A stretch of 64,000 nucleotides of DNA from Paracyclopina nana (taxonomy: Eukaryota; Arthropoda; Copepoda; Cyclopoida; Cyclopettidae). Positions 22,633-31,713 of this stretch are shown here, piece after piece (position 1 is the stretch's first letter; each line of letters opens with the position of its first letter). A program made the translations under genes and the position numbers. The DNA is taken from NCBI GenBank assembly GCA_019096065.1, contig JAGUCH010000007.1, positions 1,634,501-1,698,500 of the forward strand, written 5' to 3'. Under the pieces are notes generated by a model. The model was not told the origin of the DNA. It saw only the letters and a program-made list of their open reading frames with translations, and did no database searches.

Positions 22633-22921
22633 CTTGACGGACTTCTAGAACTACTTTTGAAGTCTATTTTGTTTACGTTTTGCTTTATTATTTGGTACAG
22701 TGCTACTAGATTTAATGGATCAAAAATATTCAAATAGACCAAAAAATCGCCAAATTTTCGCTTAGTTATTGCTAAAAATGTACGAATTTGATAACGCTCT
22801 AAATGACGCTTGATTATTTGTCCGCGTAAATTTGACGGAAAATCTATTCTTATGAATTACTATCAAGAGTCATTTCGCAATTTATTCTACGTGGAAAATG
22901 ATGGTATTTATACACGTGTTT

Positions 22922-23389
22922 TCAATGAACGTAATCAAGAGGTCGGTTAAATCCGCCTTTACGGTTCATGTATTGGCGGTATTTCCGTTTGACAACCACA
23001 TGCACGTCGCCCACATCGTTGCCCTGCACCTTTTTGCCCTTGGTCGTGCCGAACCCCTTGAAACCCATCATTTTCATCATGTCAATCTCCTCTTCCGTCT
23101 TGCCAACCATATCCTCAGCTGTCAAAGTTGCCTCCATGGCAAGACGAGCCTCTCTCTCCTTTTCCTTTCGGCGAAGCTTTTCTCGCTCCCGATCCCATGC
23201 TTGTTCACTTGTCAAGGTGTCTTTCTTGGAAGATCTCGGAGAAGAGCTCCTCCTCTCTTCGGATCTGGATCGATGACGTCTCTCCTTGGATCTCTTACGA
23301 TCCTTGGACCTGGACCTGGACCGTCTGCGCCTACGCTCCTTGTCACGTCTCCGTTCTCTTCGATCCGAGGGCGATCTGTCTCGTCCCAT
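22922..23389 (-). CDS. SNRNP27: SNRNP27, U4/U6.U5 tri-snRNP 27 kDa protein
   Basis: A single exon encodes 155 aa, the same length as the human protein. It has an N-terminal RS/RE/RD-rich domain (residues about 1-60) and the highly conserved C-terminal block TKGKKVQGN then [24 protein letters not shown]27 is a tri-snRNP component in the nucleus and influences 5' splice-site choice at spliceosome activation. The start is fixed by conservation (MGRDRS). Its ATG lies only 25 bp after the INO80B stop codon on the same strand, and an acceptor-like TTCTTTGCAG ends 11 nt before the ATG. The mRNA therefore either receives a leader at this site or is co-transcribed with INO80B. Confidence 0.95.
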   Translation of the reverse strand: MGRDRSPSDRRERRRDKERRRRRSRSRSKDRKRSKERRHRSRSEERRSSSPRSSKKDTLTSEQAWDREREKLRRKEKEREARLAMEATLTAEDMVGKTEEEIDMMKMMGFKGFGTTKGKKVQGNDVGDVHVVVKRKYRQYMNRKGGFNRPLDYVH

Positions 23390-23400
23390 TGCTGCTAATC

Positions 23401-23412
23401 CTGCAAAGAATA
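23401..23412 (-). promoter_or_regulatory. Splice-acceptor-like site in the INO80B-SNRNP27 gap
   Basis: On the - strand the INO80B stop TAA is followed by CG and then TATTCTTTGCAG, a strong 3' splice site. The next 11 nt lead to the SNRNP27 ATG. There is no room for a poly(A) signal or a separate core promoter in this gap. The site could accept a spliced leader or a cis exon lying within or upstream of the INO80B gene. Confidence 0.6.
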
Positions 23413-23414
23413 CG

Positions 23415-24563
23415 TTACTTGATTAGTAGGTTTGCCTTGTAGCATTCGAGGCTGCACAGAGGCCGCCCAGTTTTGGAGCAGTTGTATTTCTTGATATTTT
23501 TACATGACTGAATAGCGCATTTGGTTCCATTGGGTGGACTGACTGGTTTCAACGTGGGAATGGGCAATGCCATGTCCTGAGGGAATGTCAGAGAAAAGCC
23601 CTCTTTTGTGTTGACATATCGGATGATTTTGGATGTGGGCAAGCTGCTTGTGGAGCTCGTGCTCATCGGCCCCATTTTCAGCTTTAGATTACTCTCTTTT
23701 TTGTTGAGCAATCTTTCCATGGTCTTGATGCGATCTTGCTCACGTTTCTCCTGTTCGATTTCTTTCCGTTTCATCGATTTGAGTGCTTTTATCCTCTGAT
23801 TTTCCTCCTCGTCCACTTGCTGCGCCTTCTTTTTGGCAGTCGTGTACGACAAAGACAAGTGACCAGCATCCACGTCATTGTAGTCGTCATTGTTTTTCCG
23901 ATCGACCATGGCTCTTTGCCGAGCTGTCATCAGCTTGGGATCCTTGATGCTTTTCAGCTCTTCGTCGACAGCTTGCAAATTGCCAGATTCTACCGCATCC
24001 AGCCACTTTTCCTCCTCATCTTCGCTGTTTTTCCGCTTTCGTTTTTTCGACGTTGAGTCAATGCTGTCCGAATCCTCATTGTTGACAACCACCTCATTGT
24101 GGGCAATGACAGGAGCTTGTCTTCTCCTGCTGCTGCTGCTTTTCGAGGCGTATCTTGGTGGGCTCAGCTCAATCGCTCGTGGGGTCACTGCAGGCTTTTT
24201 CTTGCCTATCGAGATTTTCAGCTTTATTGGAGTTGTCACGGGTGAAGCAGCTGAAGTTGCTGCTACTGGACTTTCCACAATTTTCACCACACTTTTCTGC
24301 TTATTGGACTTTTTCGATTTGGCGCTCTTTGGAGTCGACTTCTTTTTCCGGCATTTCGAGCAGAAAAAGGGGACATCCTCGCGTTTGACGCAAGGATCAT
24401 TGTGAGTGACGCCGACACACTCGAAGTGAAACCAGTACGTGCAAGTTTCGCAGCTTATCGTCTCACCAACATAGGTTGTCCCGTGGCAAATTGGGCAAAT
24501 TGAGTCGTCCACTTCATTTCCATCGTCAACAACCAAATTTCCCTCTGAATCTGAATCGCTCAT
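23415..24563 (-). CDS. INO80B: INO80 complex subunit B with an N-terminal PHD finger
   Basis: Uninterrupted frame of 382 aa. The C-terminal two thirds match INO80B/PAPA-1: [11 protein letters not shown], the PAPA-1 block [13 protein letters not shown] then [10 protein letters not shown], the coiled basic stretch, [15 protein letters not shown], and the zf-HIT-like [20 protein letters not shown] then [11 protein letters not shown] at the end. The N-terminus (about residues 23-71) is a C4HC3 PHD finger ([22 protein letters not shown]), which the human INO80B I know does not have. INO80B is part of the nucleosome-remodelling INO80 complex. A PHD would add a possible histone-tail reader. The PHD and INO80B parts are in one continuous exon with no stop or splice signal needed between them, so the fusion is real at DNA level. 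The next gene, SNRNP27, starts 25 bp after the stop. Confidence 0.9.
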   Translation of the reverse strand: MSDSDSEGNLVVDDGNEVDDSICPICHGTTYVGETISCETCTYWFHFECVGVTHNDPCVKREDVPFFCSKCRKKKSTPKSAKSKKSNKQKSVVKIVESPVAATSAASPVTTPIKLKISIGKKKPAVTPRAIELSPPRYASKSSSSRRRQAPVIAHNEVVVNNEDSDSIDSTSKKRKRKNSEDEEEKWLDAVESGNLQAVDEELKSIKDPKLMTARQRAMVDRKNNDDYNDVDAGHLSLSYTTAKKKAQQVDEEENQRIKALKSMKRKEIEQEKREQDRIKTMERLLNKKESNLKLKMGPMSTSSTSSLPTSKIIRYVNTKEGFSLTFPQDMALPIPTLKPVSPPNGTKCAIQSCKNIKKYNCSKTGRPLCSLECYKANLLIK

Positions 24564-25399
24564 TTCGCGACTTTTCAGCGAAAAACGATTTTTTTGTTTT
24601 CCCCAAGATGATCTATAGTAATAAGGTGAGTTCTTGTCGCTGCTGTACTATAGCACACAGTCTGACTGAGCTGTGGTAGGCTTCAAGACAAAATTTAAAT
24701 ATAATTCTGTGGATTTCACTTCCAAAAATTTCCATAACCTGCCTTAAATTATCAAAAAGTGCCCAAATTGCATACTTTTTTAAAAAATACAGAACTTATC
24801 TAGGAGCTCTTTTGAAGACGCGTGAGATTAGCCCGCTTGCTTCCATGACTGACACATCACTTAAGCTCACGCGCTATGTAGTAAGAACTACTAGCGCCAC
24901 CTAGGCTAAGACAAACAGATTTGGTGATTTTAGCATGCAAAACTTGCGTCAAGAACTCACTTACGAGACCCCCCTGGTTTTCCCGATTTTTTCCGACTTT
25001 TCGATTGTTTTGCTTTTGCTTGCCCAGATCGAATGCAACCCCGAGCCAAATTTTAAAGAGCATCTTTGAAGAGTATGAACTATGACTCAAATACTGATTT
25101 CTGCATCACAAACCAAAATCTGTGAACAAAAAAAAAAAAAAGAATTTTCAGGATTTATAATCTCGTTTTTTACGGCGTTCCCTTCATAAGTGCAAATTCT
25201 AAATTGACAGCCTTAAAATGAATGAACTAGAGCTCTTCTTCAGACACCAGGCAGTGGAAGCGATGAGAAATGCGCAAAAAAAGCCAAATATAAAGCAGTG
25301 CCTAGTTATCATAGTCTGGTAAAATTAATGAATTTTATTCAAGAGTGCAGCAACTTTTAAGAGCATGCTTAACATAAGCTAGAACCTTCTTGTTTGAAA
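24564..25399. other. Intergenic region between INO80B and the cysteine-pair gene
   Basis: No gene recognised. There is an interrupted inverted repeat (ACGCGTGAG near 24820, CTCACGCG near 24870) and a poly-A run near 25130. It should contain the INO80B promoter and the 3' flank of the gene at 25400. Confidence 0.4.
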
Positions 25400-26281
25400 T
25401 CACTCTGCAGAGAAAAGAATGGCTGAGCTCGATTTCGTGGTGCTTTCCTCCAAATTCTCCACATCAATCACCTCAACTTGGTCATCAGGGACAGCACCAA
25501 TCCTCTGGTCAATGATATCATAATCCACCAATTCCTGATCTGACAGCTCATAGGGATCATCCAAATGGTCGCATACTTTGAAAGCTTTCAGCTTGGCCAC
25601 TTGGTGGGGCACCAACTTGTGCACTTCTTGGCAATCATCATATGGCACATCATTGCAAATTTTGCGGGGCTGATTGTTGCACTTCTCCCTGGTGACGTAG
25701 TCACACACCTTCCTTGGCACATTGTAGCAATTGGTGTATGGCTCCTTGTCACACTTTTGGTATGGCTCTTTCTTGGTCCTATACTTGATGACAGGGTTGC
25801 ACTCAGTTTCCTTGAGATCCTTGCACGTTGCAGGGTTGTCAGCCCAGATTTTCTCCGTCTCAGAGACGACTTCCCAATGCTTTTCGCACTTTTTGACATA
25901 CTTGTCATGGCACTCCTCCTCTTGGTACTCCTCTTGCACATCTTTGTAGGCTTCGTAGCACTTGTCTCTGAACAGGTTGTCACACTTCTGCTCATTGACA
26001 GTTTGGCACACCTCTTCTTGGTAAGGATTGCAAATCTTTTCCAGCTGCTCCTCGCACACGACCTTGTACTTCTTCTCGCATTTCGTCTCAAACTCCTCCT
26101 TCTCGATCACCTCATAGATGGTTTTATGCTGGATCTTGCATCCTGGAGGCAGCGTTTTCACCGGCGTGCGAGGCCTGTCAGGCAAATTGAGATCTCCTCC
26201 AGAGGGTCCATATCCTTGAGGCAATCCTTGAGCCAGTGACAAGACAAGTGTTGCAAAGATGAGGCAACTAAGAGCAGCCAT
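25400..26281 (-). CDS. Secreted cysteine-pair repeat protein
   Basis: A single exon of 293 aa from the ATG at 26281; the frame is open further upstream, but this ATG begins a clean signal peptide (MAALSCLIFATLVLSLAQG). After a short Gly/Pro-rich spacer, residues about 40-230 contain a ladder of cysteines, mostly in C-x6-8-C pairs (for example CEKKYKVVC, CNPYQEEVC, CDNLFRDKC, CDKEPYTNC), separated by charged residues and conserved aromatics. The tail (EDPYELSDQE type) is acidic and cysteine-free. Proteins of this layout are common and expanded in crustaceans, where their roles are unknown; an extracellular, disulphide-stabilised structural or mucus/cuticle role is a guess. A TATAAAA box lies about 95 bp upstream of the ATG. 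Confidence 0.8.
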   Translation of the reverse strand: MAALSCLIFATLVLSLAQGLPQGYGPSGGDLNLPDRPRTPVKTLPPGCKIQHKTIYEVIEKEEFETKCEKKYKVVCEEQLEKICNPYQEEVCQTVNEQKCDNLFRDKCYEAYKDVQEEYQEEECHDKYVKKCEKHWEVVSETEKIWADNPATCKDLKETECNPVIKYRTKKEPYQKCDKEPYTNCYNVPRKVCDYVTREKCNNQPRKICNDVPYDDCQEVHKLVPHQVAKLKAFKVCDHLDDPYELSDQELVDYDIIDQRIGAVPDDQVEVIDVENLEESTTKSSSAILFSAE

Positions 26282-26374
26282 ATTTGTGGGGCTTTGTTCA
26301 CTGATCACTCGAATTCCTGTAGCAAGAGACGCTGATAGCAGTTTACTGTGGGCTAAGGTAGATCATGCCGTAAG

Positions 26375-26381
26375 TTTTATA
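26375..26381 (-). promoter_or_regulatory. TATA box of the cysteine-pair secreted gene
   Basis: On the - strand CTATAAAACTTACGG provides a TATAAAA motif 94 bp upstream of the ATG at 26281. Initiation 25-32 bp downstream would give a 5' leader of about 65 nt, suitable for a highly expressed secreted protein. Confidence 0.55.
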
Positions 26382-26943
26382 GTAGGCATTGCGTTGCGTT
26401 GGCAGGCCTTCCCAAACTGGAATCCCCTTCTTCTAGCTCATTCCTTTGATAGAAGAACCTGCATTTTGCTTGGGTTTTCCCTGTCTGCCAGATAAGCTAA
26501 GCCAGGTTTTCGCCGCTTATTTCCAGCAAATAGAAACCATATCAGATATTACATCGGTAGAAAGGAAAAAATTGAAATAGTTGATCTTTTTAAGAAATAT
26601 TCAACAGAGGCATTTCATCTGCCAAGATTAATGTTTTCATTACCAATTAGTGTTTTATTTCGAGGATATTAAGAGGATTTTACTGAGCTCCTGCTTAATT
26701 GTGAAAAAGAGCTTGCTTGATTGAAGGTTTGAGTGGTTAATTTTGAGCTAAGCGAAAATCTAATTAGTTCCAATATCAGCTCATATGCTCGAATGATCTC
26801 CATTGTTCAACAATCTTTGGACATTCAAATTCCTACTATTGTTACTGAGAAATGGATGCTTCCTGAGGTAGTGATTTTTTAAAGAGATAATCTAGTCAGT
26901 TAAGCCTCACCACCTTTTTTAGTAACACAAACCTAAAGGAAAA
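26382..26943. other. Intergenic region between divergent genes
   Basis: Promoter-bearing region for the cysteine-pair gene (-) and the first orphan 7TM gene (+). Apart from the TATA box listed separately, nothing is recognisable. Confidence 0.4.
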
Positions 26944-28009
26944 ATGGCTGAAAATGCCACTGTGGAGCTGACAAATTCTAGCCTTGATGTTGAAACTTCA
27001 GGCTTGGCCAACAAAATATTTTGCGTGGCAATATTCATACTGATTGAAAGTGTGGGCAATTTTTTATTGGTTGCTATCAACATTTATGAAAAATATGGCC
27101 AAGATGCTCAGAAAAGGACCTCTATCAATATGCTCATTTCATACATATGCTTTGCCTTCATTGGATATAATCTGGTTTCGCTCCCAATTTTGACCTGCTC
27201 TATTGGTTTTGTGAAAGGTAATTCGAAAAGGAAAGTATTTTCAGTACTAAATGCGTATACATAAACCGCAATTTTTGTAAGGTACATTTTTTGGTCCCTG
27301 GATAATGAATGTATCTGCAATTTGCTTTGTGTCCTCTGTGCTCGCATTGGACGAAATCCTGGTTTTAAAATGTCTCTACATCACCAAATGGCCATCCATG
27401 GCTATGATAAACGACTACTTTTTAGCCAGATTCTTGATTTCATTCAATGTTATGGTTGCAGCTCTTTTTGCAGCCATCAAGCAATATTCTGGTGAATATG
27501 CAGCCAACCCACATGTGTGTAACTTTTCCGGGGTGAAATGTTTACCCAAAACTGACTTGACACAAGTTGTATTTTTATGGTGAGTAATTATTTTTTTCAT
27601 AATTTTCCCCAATAAGAAATTTAATGTTTATCCTTGTTCTAGTGCAAATGTGGCGCCCATATTGATTTCAGTCTTGATAATTGGCTCATGCACAATTTTC
27701 ATCAAGGCTAAAAAATACCAAGATCGAAACATCGTCATGGCAATCATACCCTCAAGCTACGGGACTCAAGCTAGAAATACAGCTCTGCTTGGATCTTGGC
27801 AGAGTTTTGCCTTAGCTGTGGTTATTCTATTGTTGCTGATAGTTTTCACGATTCCTGCTTATTATGGCTCAAATGTATCCTCGCAATTGTATTTCCTAGT
27901 GCACATCATCCCTTCCATAGTTTTTCCTTTATTTTTCTTTTCTTCAAATCCTAAAACCATAAAGCCTGCATTAGGAAGCATTAAACTGTTTGTGAATGAT
28001 TTGCTGTAA
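26944..28009 (+). CDS. Orphan 7TM receptor-like protein (copy 1, intact)
   Basis: Exons 26944-27217, 27282-27579 and 27643-28009 join to 312 aa with introns of 63-64 bp. Seven hydrophobic segments are visible: about residues 21-43, 60-82, 95-118, 135-158, 193-215, 247-270 and 276-296. After a short N-terminus with glycosylation sites (NAT, NSS) comes TM1, the first cytosolic loop EKYGQDAQKRTSINML, and the motif LDEILVLKCLYITKWP after TM3. The extracellular pair CNFSGVKC lies before TM5. The C-terminus SIKLFVNDLL is short. Classical rhodopsin landmarks (DRY, NPxxY) are not present in usual form, so this is best called an orphan receptor-like family. A damaged tandem paralogue follows with the same intron positions. 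Confidence 0.78.
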
Positions 28010-28473
28010 TATTTTGTGTAAAAATAAATCATTAATAGATAAAAGGGAGAAAAAACATGTGTATGCATTTGCGTAAAAGGTAAAAAATAAAGGTGCAAGT
28101 AAGGTGCTGGCAGGTGGAACTTGTAAAATAAGAGTAAAACAAAATTAAGCATCGATTATGATTGTGTACTGCAATTAATGCTATTATAATGTATAGTAAC
28201 TCTGCGTTGAATGTAATATTTTTAAAGTTTCATTTTTCCCATTTTGTGCTAGATTGTAATTCTCTGGATGATGATCATAATTACTTCCTAATCTGGGCAA
28301 CAGCTATCAATCCAGTATTTTGCAGCTAATAGGATTTTGGGAAGGCCTTTTCAAATGAAAGCTTTACCAATTGAACATTGATATTGAGTTGGATTAACAG
28401 ATAAAGCAACAATGATTATGATGAGCAGTGAAGCTTGGGCCTCTTGCTTAGCAACATATCGTGAGAAAGGGAA
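28010..28473. other. Spacer between tandem 7TM copies
   Basis: AT-rich sequence with AATAAA-type motifs just after the stop of copy 1 (near 28023) and no reading frame of note. Confidence 0.4.
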
Positions 28474-28986
28474 ATGGCTGACAACTTTACTGAAGAAATC
28501 ACCACGCAAGTAGCTCCTCCGAATACAACCTATGGAGATCCAGCTTCAGGTTTGGCCAATAAAGCATTTTGCATAGCCATGTTTATTCTGATTGAAACTG
28601 TGGGAAATTCCCTACTCTTCTCGATCAACATTTATGAAAAGTATGGCCAAGATCCTCAGAAAAGGACATCTATCAACATGCTCATTTCCTTCATATGCTT
28701 CAATTTCATTGTATATAATCTGATTTCACTTCCAATGTTGACTGCGTCAATTGGGTTTTGGAAAGGTAATATATTGAAAAAATTAATTGAGAAAACAATA
28801 AATTTTTATGCTTTCAAGGAACAATATCTGGGCCATGGGCAATGCACATGTCTGCAATGTGCTATGTATCTTCGATGATCACTTTGGATGAAATTCTAGT
28901 TTTGAAATGTCTCTACATCACAAAATGGCCATTAATGTCCATGATAGACGACTTCTTTTTGACCAGATTGCTGATTTTATTCAATA

Positions 28987-29473
28987 GGGAAGCGAATCGG
29001 CGATTTTCACTGCTTTTTGGAGGTCCGCTCAGTGAACGTGACGTCATGATCGCGTGAGCGTAGTTGACCCGTGCCTCAAAAGTGTTTCAAATTGTTGTAA
29101 ATAGAATCAGGCCAAAAAGAGCCAACTTTTTAGACTATTTAGCCACTTTTTATAAGTAATGCCATTCTGGGACCAACTTTGATTGATGCATCGGCTTGCC
29201 TAAAAGCCAGCCCAAAAGCCAGCCCAAAATTAGCAAAAAAATTGAATTTACCAGCGAAATATGGCTCAAAATATGGTCAAATAACAATAATATATATACT
29301 TTCTTCCCCTAAGTACAAGTTACGCTTGACAAAATCCCTCCTTGTCAAAAAAAATATTGAGAAAAACTGATTCATTAGAAATTGGAGGTCTGATGCAGGC
29401 AGCGATCAGACCTCCAAAATGTTACATAATTCACCGGTAGGATGGATATGGGACTTGTTTACGTGTTCCTATT
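28987..29473. mobile_element. Insertion inside exon 2 of 7TM copy 2
   Basis: About 487 bp absent from copy 1 separate two adjoining pieces of exon 2. The flanks show TATTCAAT on the left (up to 28986) and TATTTAAT on the right, which may be an 8-bp target duplication with one mismatch. The insert has no GT at its left edge, so it is not a simple intron. It has no transposase-like frame, contains a short direct repeat (AAAGCCAGCCC twice) and a perfect hairpin at 29383-29414. Terminal inverted repeats were not found; the class is unresolved. Confidence 0.55.
29383..29414. repeat. Perfect 11-bp hairpin
   Basis: GGAGGTCTGAT and ATCAGACCTCC are perfect inverted copies around a 10-nt loop (GCAGGCAGCG). 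It sits near the right part of the insertion in 7TM copy 2. It may be a subterminal hairpin of the inserted element or a chance structure. Confidence 0.8.
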
Positions 29474-30089
29474 TAATGGTTGCAGCTCTTTTTGCAGCTA
29501 TTCGTCATTTTTCTGGCGAATATGGATCCAACACTCATGTCTGCAAGCTATCTGGCTTGAAATGTCTCCCCAAAACTGAATTTACCAAAGTTGTGTTTAT
29601 CTGGTGAGTTTTCTATTTTTTAAAGTATTTTCAGCTTAAAAGCCTTTTTCCACTTTTCAGCACAATTGCAGCTCCGATTATAATTTCAATTCTGCTTATT
29701 GCCATATGCACAATGTTCATCAGGGTAAAAAAATATCTTAATCGAAACATGGTCAATGTCATTTCACCAAAGACGTTCAGCACTCAAGCTAAAAACTCTA
29801 ATCTTCTGGGAGCTTTAGAAAGTATAGCCCCTGCCGTCGAGGGTAAATAGCGCCCCCTATTGTGAAAATAGAGCTAGTATCAACGCAGCGGCGTAGCAAA
29901 GGGAAATAAGGATTTTTGAGTTTTTCTTGAGACCTATGGAGTATTTTCGAAAATGATGAAAGTAAACTTATTAGTATTTTTATCAACAACAATTTTGGTA
30001 AAAAAATCTCTGTTTGTGCATGGCATATTCACCCAAGAACTCAATATCAATTGGAACTATGCTTTTGGCAAAAAGAAAATTCTCAGAAA

Positions 30090-30482
30090 ACACTAACATT
30101 TTGCAAATGTCTTCAAATAACTGCTCATGTTTTGGTTTTATGCTACAATATCATCAGTTTTTATATGAAAGCAAATGGAAAAGCTGCTGCATTCAGAGGC
30201 CTAAGATCAGCGGAGGAATTTTCAGAAACGCAGGAAATGAGCTCCCTCTATATTTTCTTACGCTCAAATGCAAGGCTTATTGGGCTGTCAGGAGTTATTC
30301 TTGCACTTTTGTTGACTTTCAGCATTCCAGCATATTATGGCTCCATTATTTCTTCAAATGCTTACTTCCTACTTCACGCAATTCCATCATTGATCCTGCC
30401 CATCTTTTTCTTCAGTTCAAAGCCTAAAGTTGCAAAAATCACCTTTGACAGTATCAAATTGTTTGTGAATGATTTGCTCTAA
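30090..30482 (+). pseudogene. Third 7TM copy, 3' exon only
   Basis: The frame to the stop at 30480-30482 encodes a TM5-like segment (ITAHVLVLCYNIISFYMKAN), a cytosolic loop, then TM6-TM7 and the tail LLTFSIPAYYGSIISS to FFFSSKPKVAK, ending SIKLFVNDLL. The end is strongly similar to copy 1, while the TM5 loop is divergent both from copy 1 and from the exon-3 piece of copy 2. A possible acceptor TTCTCAG ends near 30089. No upstream exons of this copy are seen, so it is a truncated copy or a leftover exon. It could in principle serve as an alternative 3' exon for copy 2. Confidence 0.6.
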
Positions 30483-30886
30483 TATATTTTTGGATATTAG
30501 TCCATGAAGAAGTGAAATAAAGAATATTTAACCTATCACAGTGGATCATAAAGCGCACGAGAAATTACGTCAAATTGCAGATTTCCGATTTTAGCACCCA
30601 TTTTCGGTTTCTAATTTGCATGACACATAGGCTATCTAAAGAGCACAAATTAAGCAACTTGACAGGTAAAGATTCAAATTTGGCGCAGAAAAAAATAATT
30701 TTTGGCAAAAGTTGAACAGCAATATTGCACAATTTGAGCAAAAATTGAATCTTCCATAACTTTTGATTCCAAACGAATCCAATTGAGTGACCAAGTCAGG
30801 GAGGTCAAACTTATAGCTTAAATAGATTATCCACCAGAATTGGTTGCTCTTACTTGCTCTCCCGGGTGCCAAGGTGCAATATTTTT
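30483..30886. other. Intergenic region before the hAT MITE
   Basis: An AATAAA at about 30517 can end transcripts of the 7TM tail. No other feature is recognised. The 8 bp at its end (30879-30886, ATATTTTT) are the left target-site duplication of the following element. Confidence 0.5.
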
Positions 30887-31382
30887 TAGTGATGGAACGA
30901 GTTTCAGCTTGGCTTGAAAGCTTGAAGCTGAAACCCAGCTTGAGCTACATAAGCAAAAAGCTTGGGATCGCTCGAACCAAATTTTGAAAAGCTTGAAAAA
31001 GCTTGAACCCAAAAAATGCAAAGCTTGAAAAAGCTTGACACCAAAAAATTTCAAAACTTTATCCATTTTTAATCAAAACAAAAAAGGGCTGATCTTAAAA
31101 TCAGCAAATACTTGAGGGAGTGAAGTACTTAAATCTAAGTTAAAGCTATTTCTTTATGTCTTTATTTGCGCTTTTTGGGTAATTTTGTCAAATCTGGTGA
31201 CTTATCGCCATTTTTTATGTCTAAATACTCAAAAAATGAAAAGCTTGAAAAAAGCTTGAAATGTGAAATTTTGAGCTTGAAAAAGCTTGATAATTTTTTT
31301 CAAAAGCTTGGGATCGCTCGAACACTTTTCAAAAAGCTTGAAGCTTGATCAAGCTGAAAATTTCCGGCTCGTTCCATCACTA
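30887..31382. mobile_element. hAT-type MITE with 8-bp target-site duplication
   Basis: A 496-bp element whose ends are inverted copies: TAGTGATGGAACGAG at 30887 and its reverse complement ending at 31382. TAGNG termini and the perfect 8-bp duplication ATATTTTT (30879-30886 and 31383-31390) are diagnostic of hAT transposition. Subterminal regions are packed with the motif AAGCTTGA/AAAGCTTG in both orientations (more than a dozen copies) and with the paired block AGCTTGGGATCGCTCGAAC near each end, as expected for transposase-binding repeats. There is no transposase frame, so it is non-autonomous. Confidence 0.9.
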
Positions 31383-31390
31383 ATATTTTT

Positions 31391-31713
31391 AGCTTGCGGC
31401 CACCAGAGCAGTAAATAATCTATTAATTGCCCTGGCGGCCACTAAGAATTTGGAAAAAGGTGTCACGTTGATTTCGCGACTTTTTTCCGTGCGCGTGCAG
31501 TCGGCAAATAAACCCACTGTGCTATCAAGTAATCAGCTATTTTGAAAATTGGCTCATTTTTTAACTTCTCATCACGTGTGGGCTCAGTTTTTTCTCATTG
31601 CAGCTCAACCAGTTGTCTCATGAACTGATGAGTGCATATCAGGCAAGTAATTTCGTTGGAATTTCTCTGAACTTGAAAAATTCATCTGTCTTTGGGTTTT
31701 GCCAGAGTTGAAA
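31391..31713. other. Short intergenic region
   Basis: No gene seen. It separates the MITE from the small membrane protein gene and probably contains its promoter. Confidence 0.35.

Larger units (their letters stand above)
28474..29830 (+). pseudogene. Orphan 7TM paralogue (copy 2), interrupted by insertion
   Basis: Exon 1 (28474-28765) and the start of exon 2 (from 28819) are close relatives of copy 1 with the same splice sites (N-glycosylation sites, ANKAFCIAMFILIETVGN, KYGQDPQKRTSINMLI, then LDEILVLKCLYITKWP). After LLILFN (28986) the frame runs into about 485 bp of foreign sequence. Homology resumes at about 29474 (MVAALFAAIRHFSGEYGSN) through the CKLSGLKC pair to the donor at 29604, then exon 3 from 29661 (TIAAPIIISILLIAI) to about 29823 (STQAKNSNLLGALES). 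There the match to copy 1 stops before TM6. It lacks TM6-TM7 in place and has no normal route across the insertion, so it looks inactivated, though the separate parts are still well conserved, implying recent damage. Confidence 0.72.

Noticed and set aside
24857-25090. 77-aa frame on the - strand
   Set aside because: No start context, splice partner or recognisable motif in AT-rich intergenic DNA.
25565-26239. 224-aa hydrophobic antisense frame over the cysteine-pair gene
   Set aside because: It mirrors the Lys/Glu/Cys-rich sense codons; the signal peptide and cysteine ladder on the - strand show which strand is coding.
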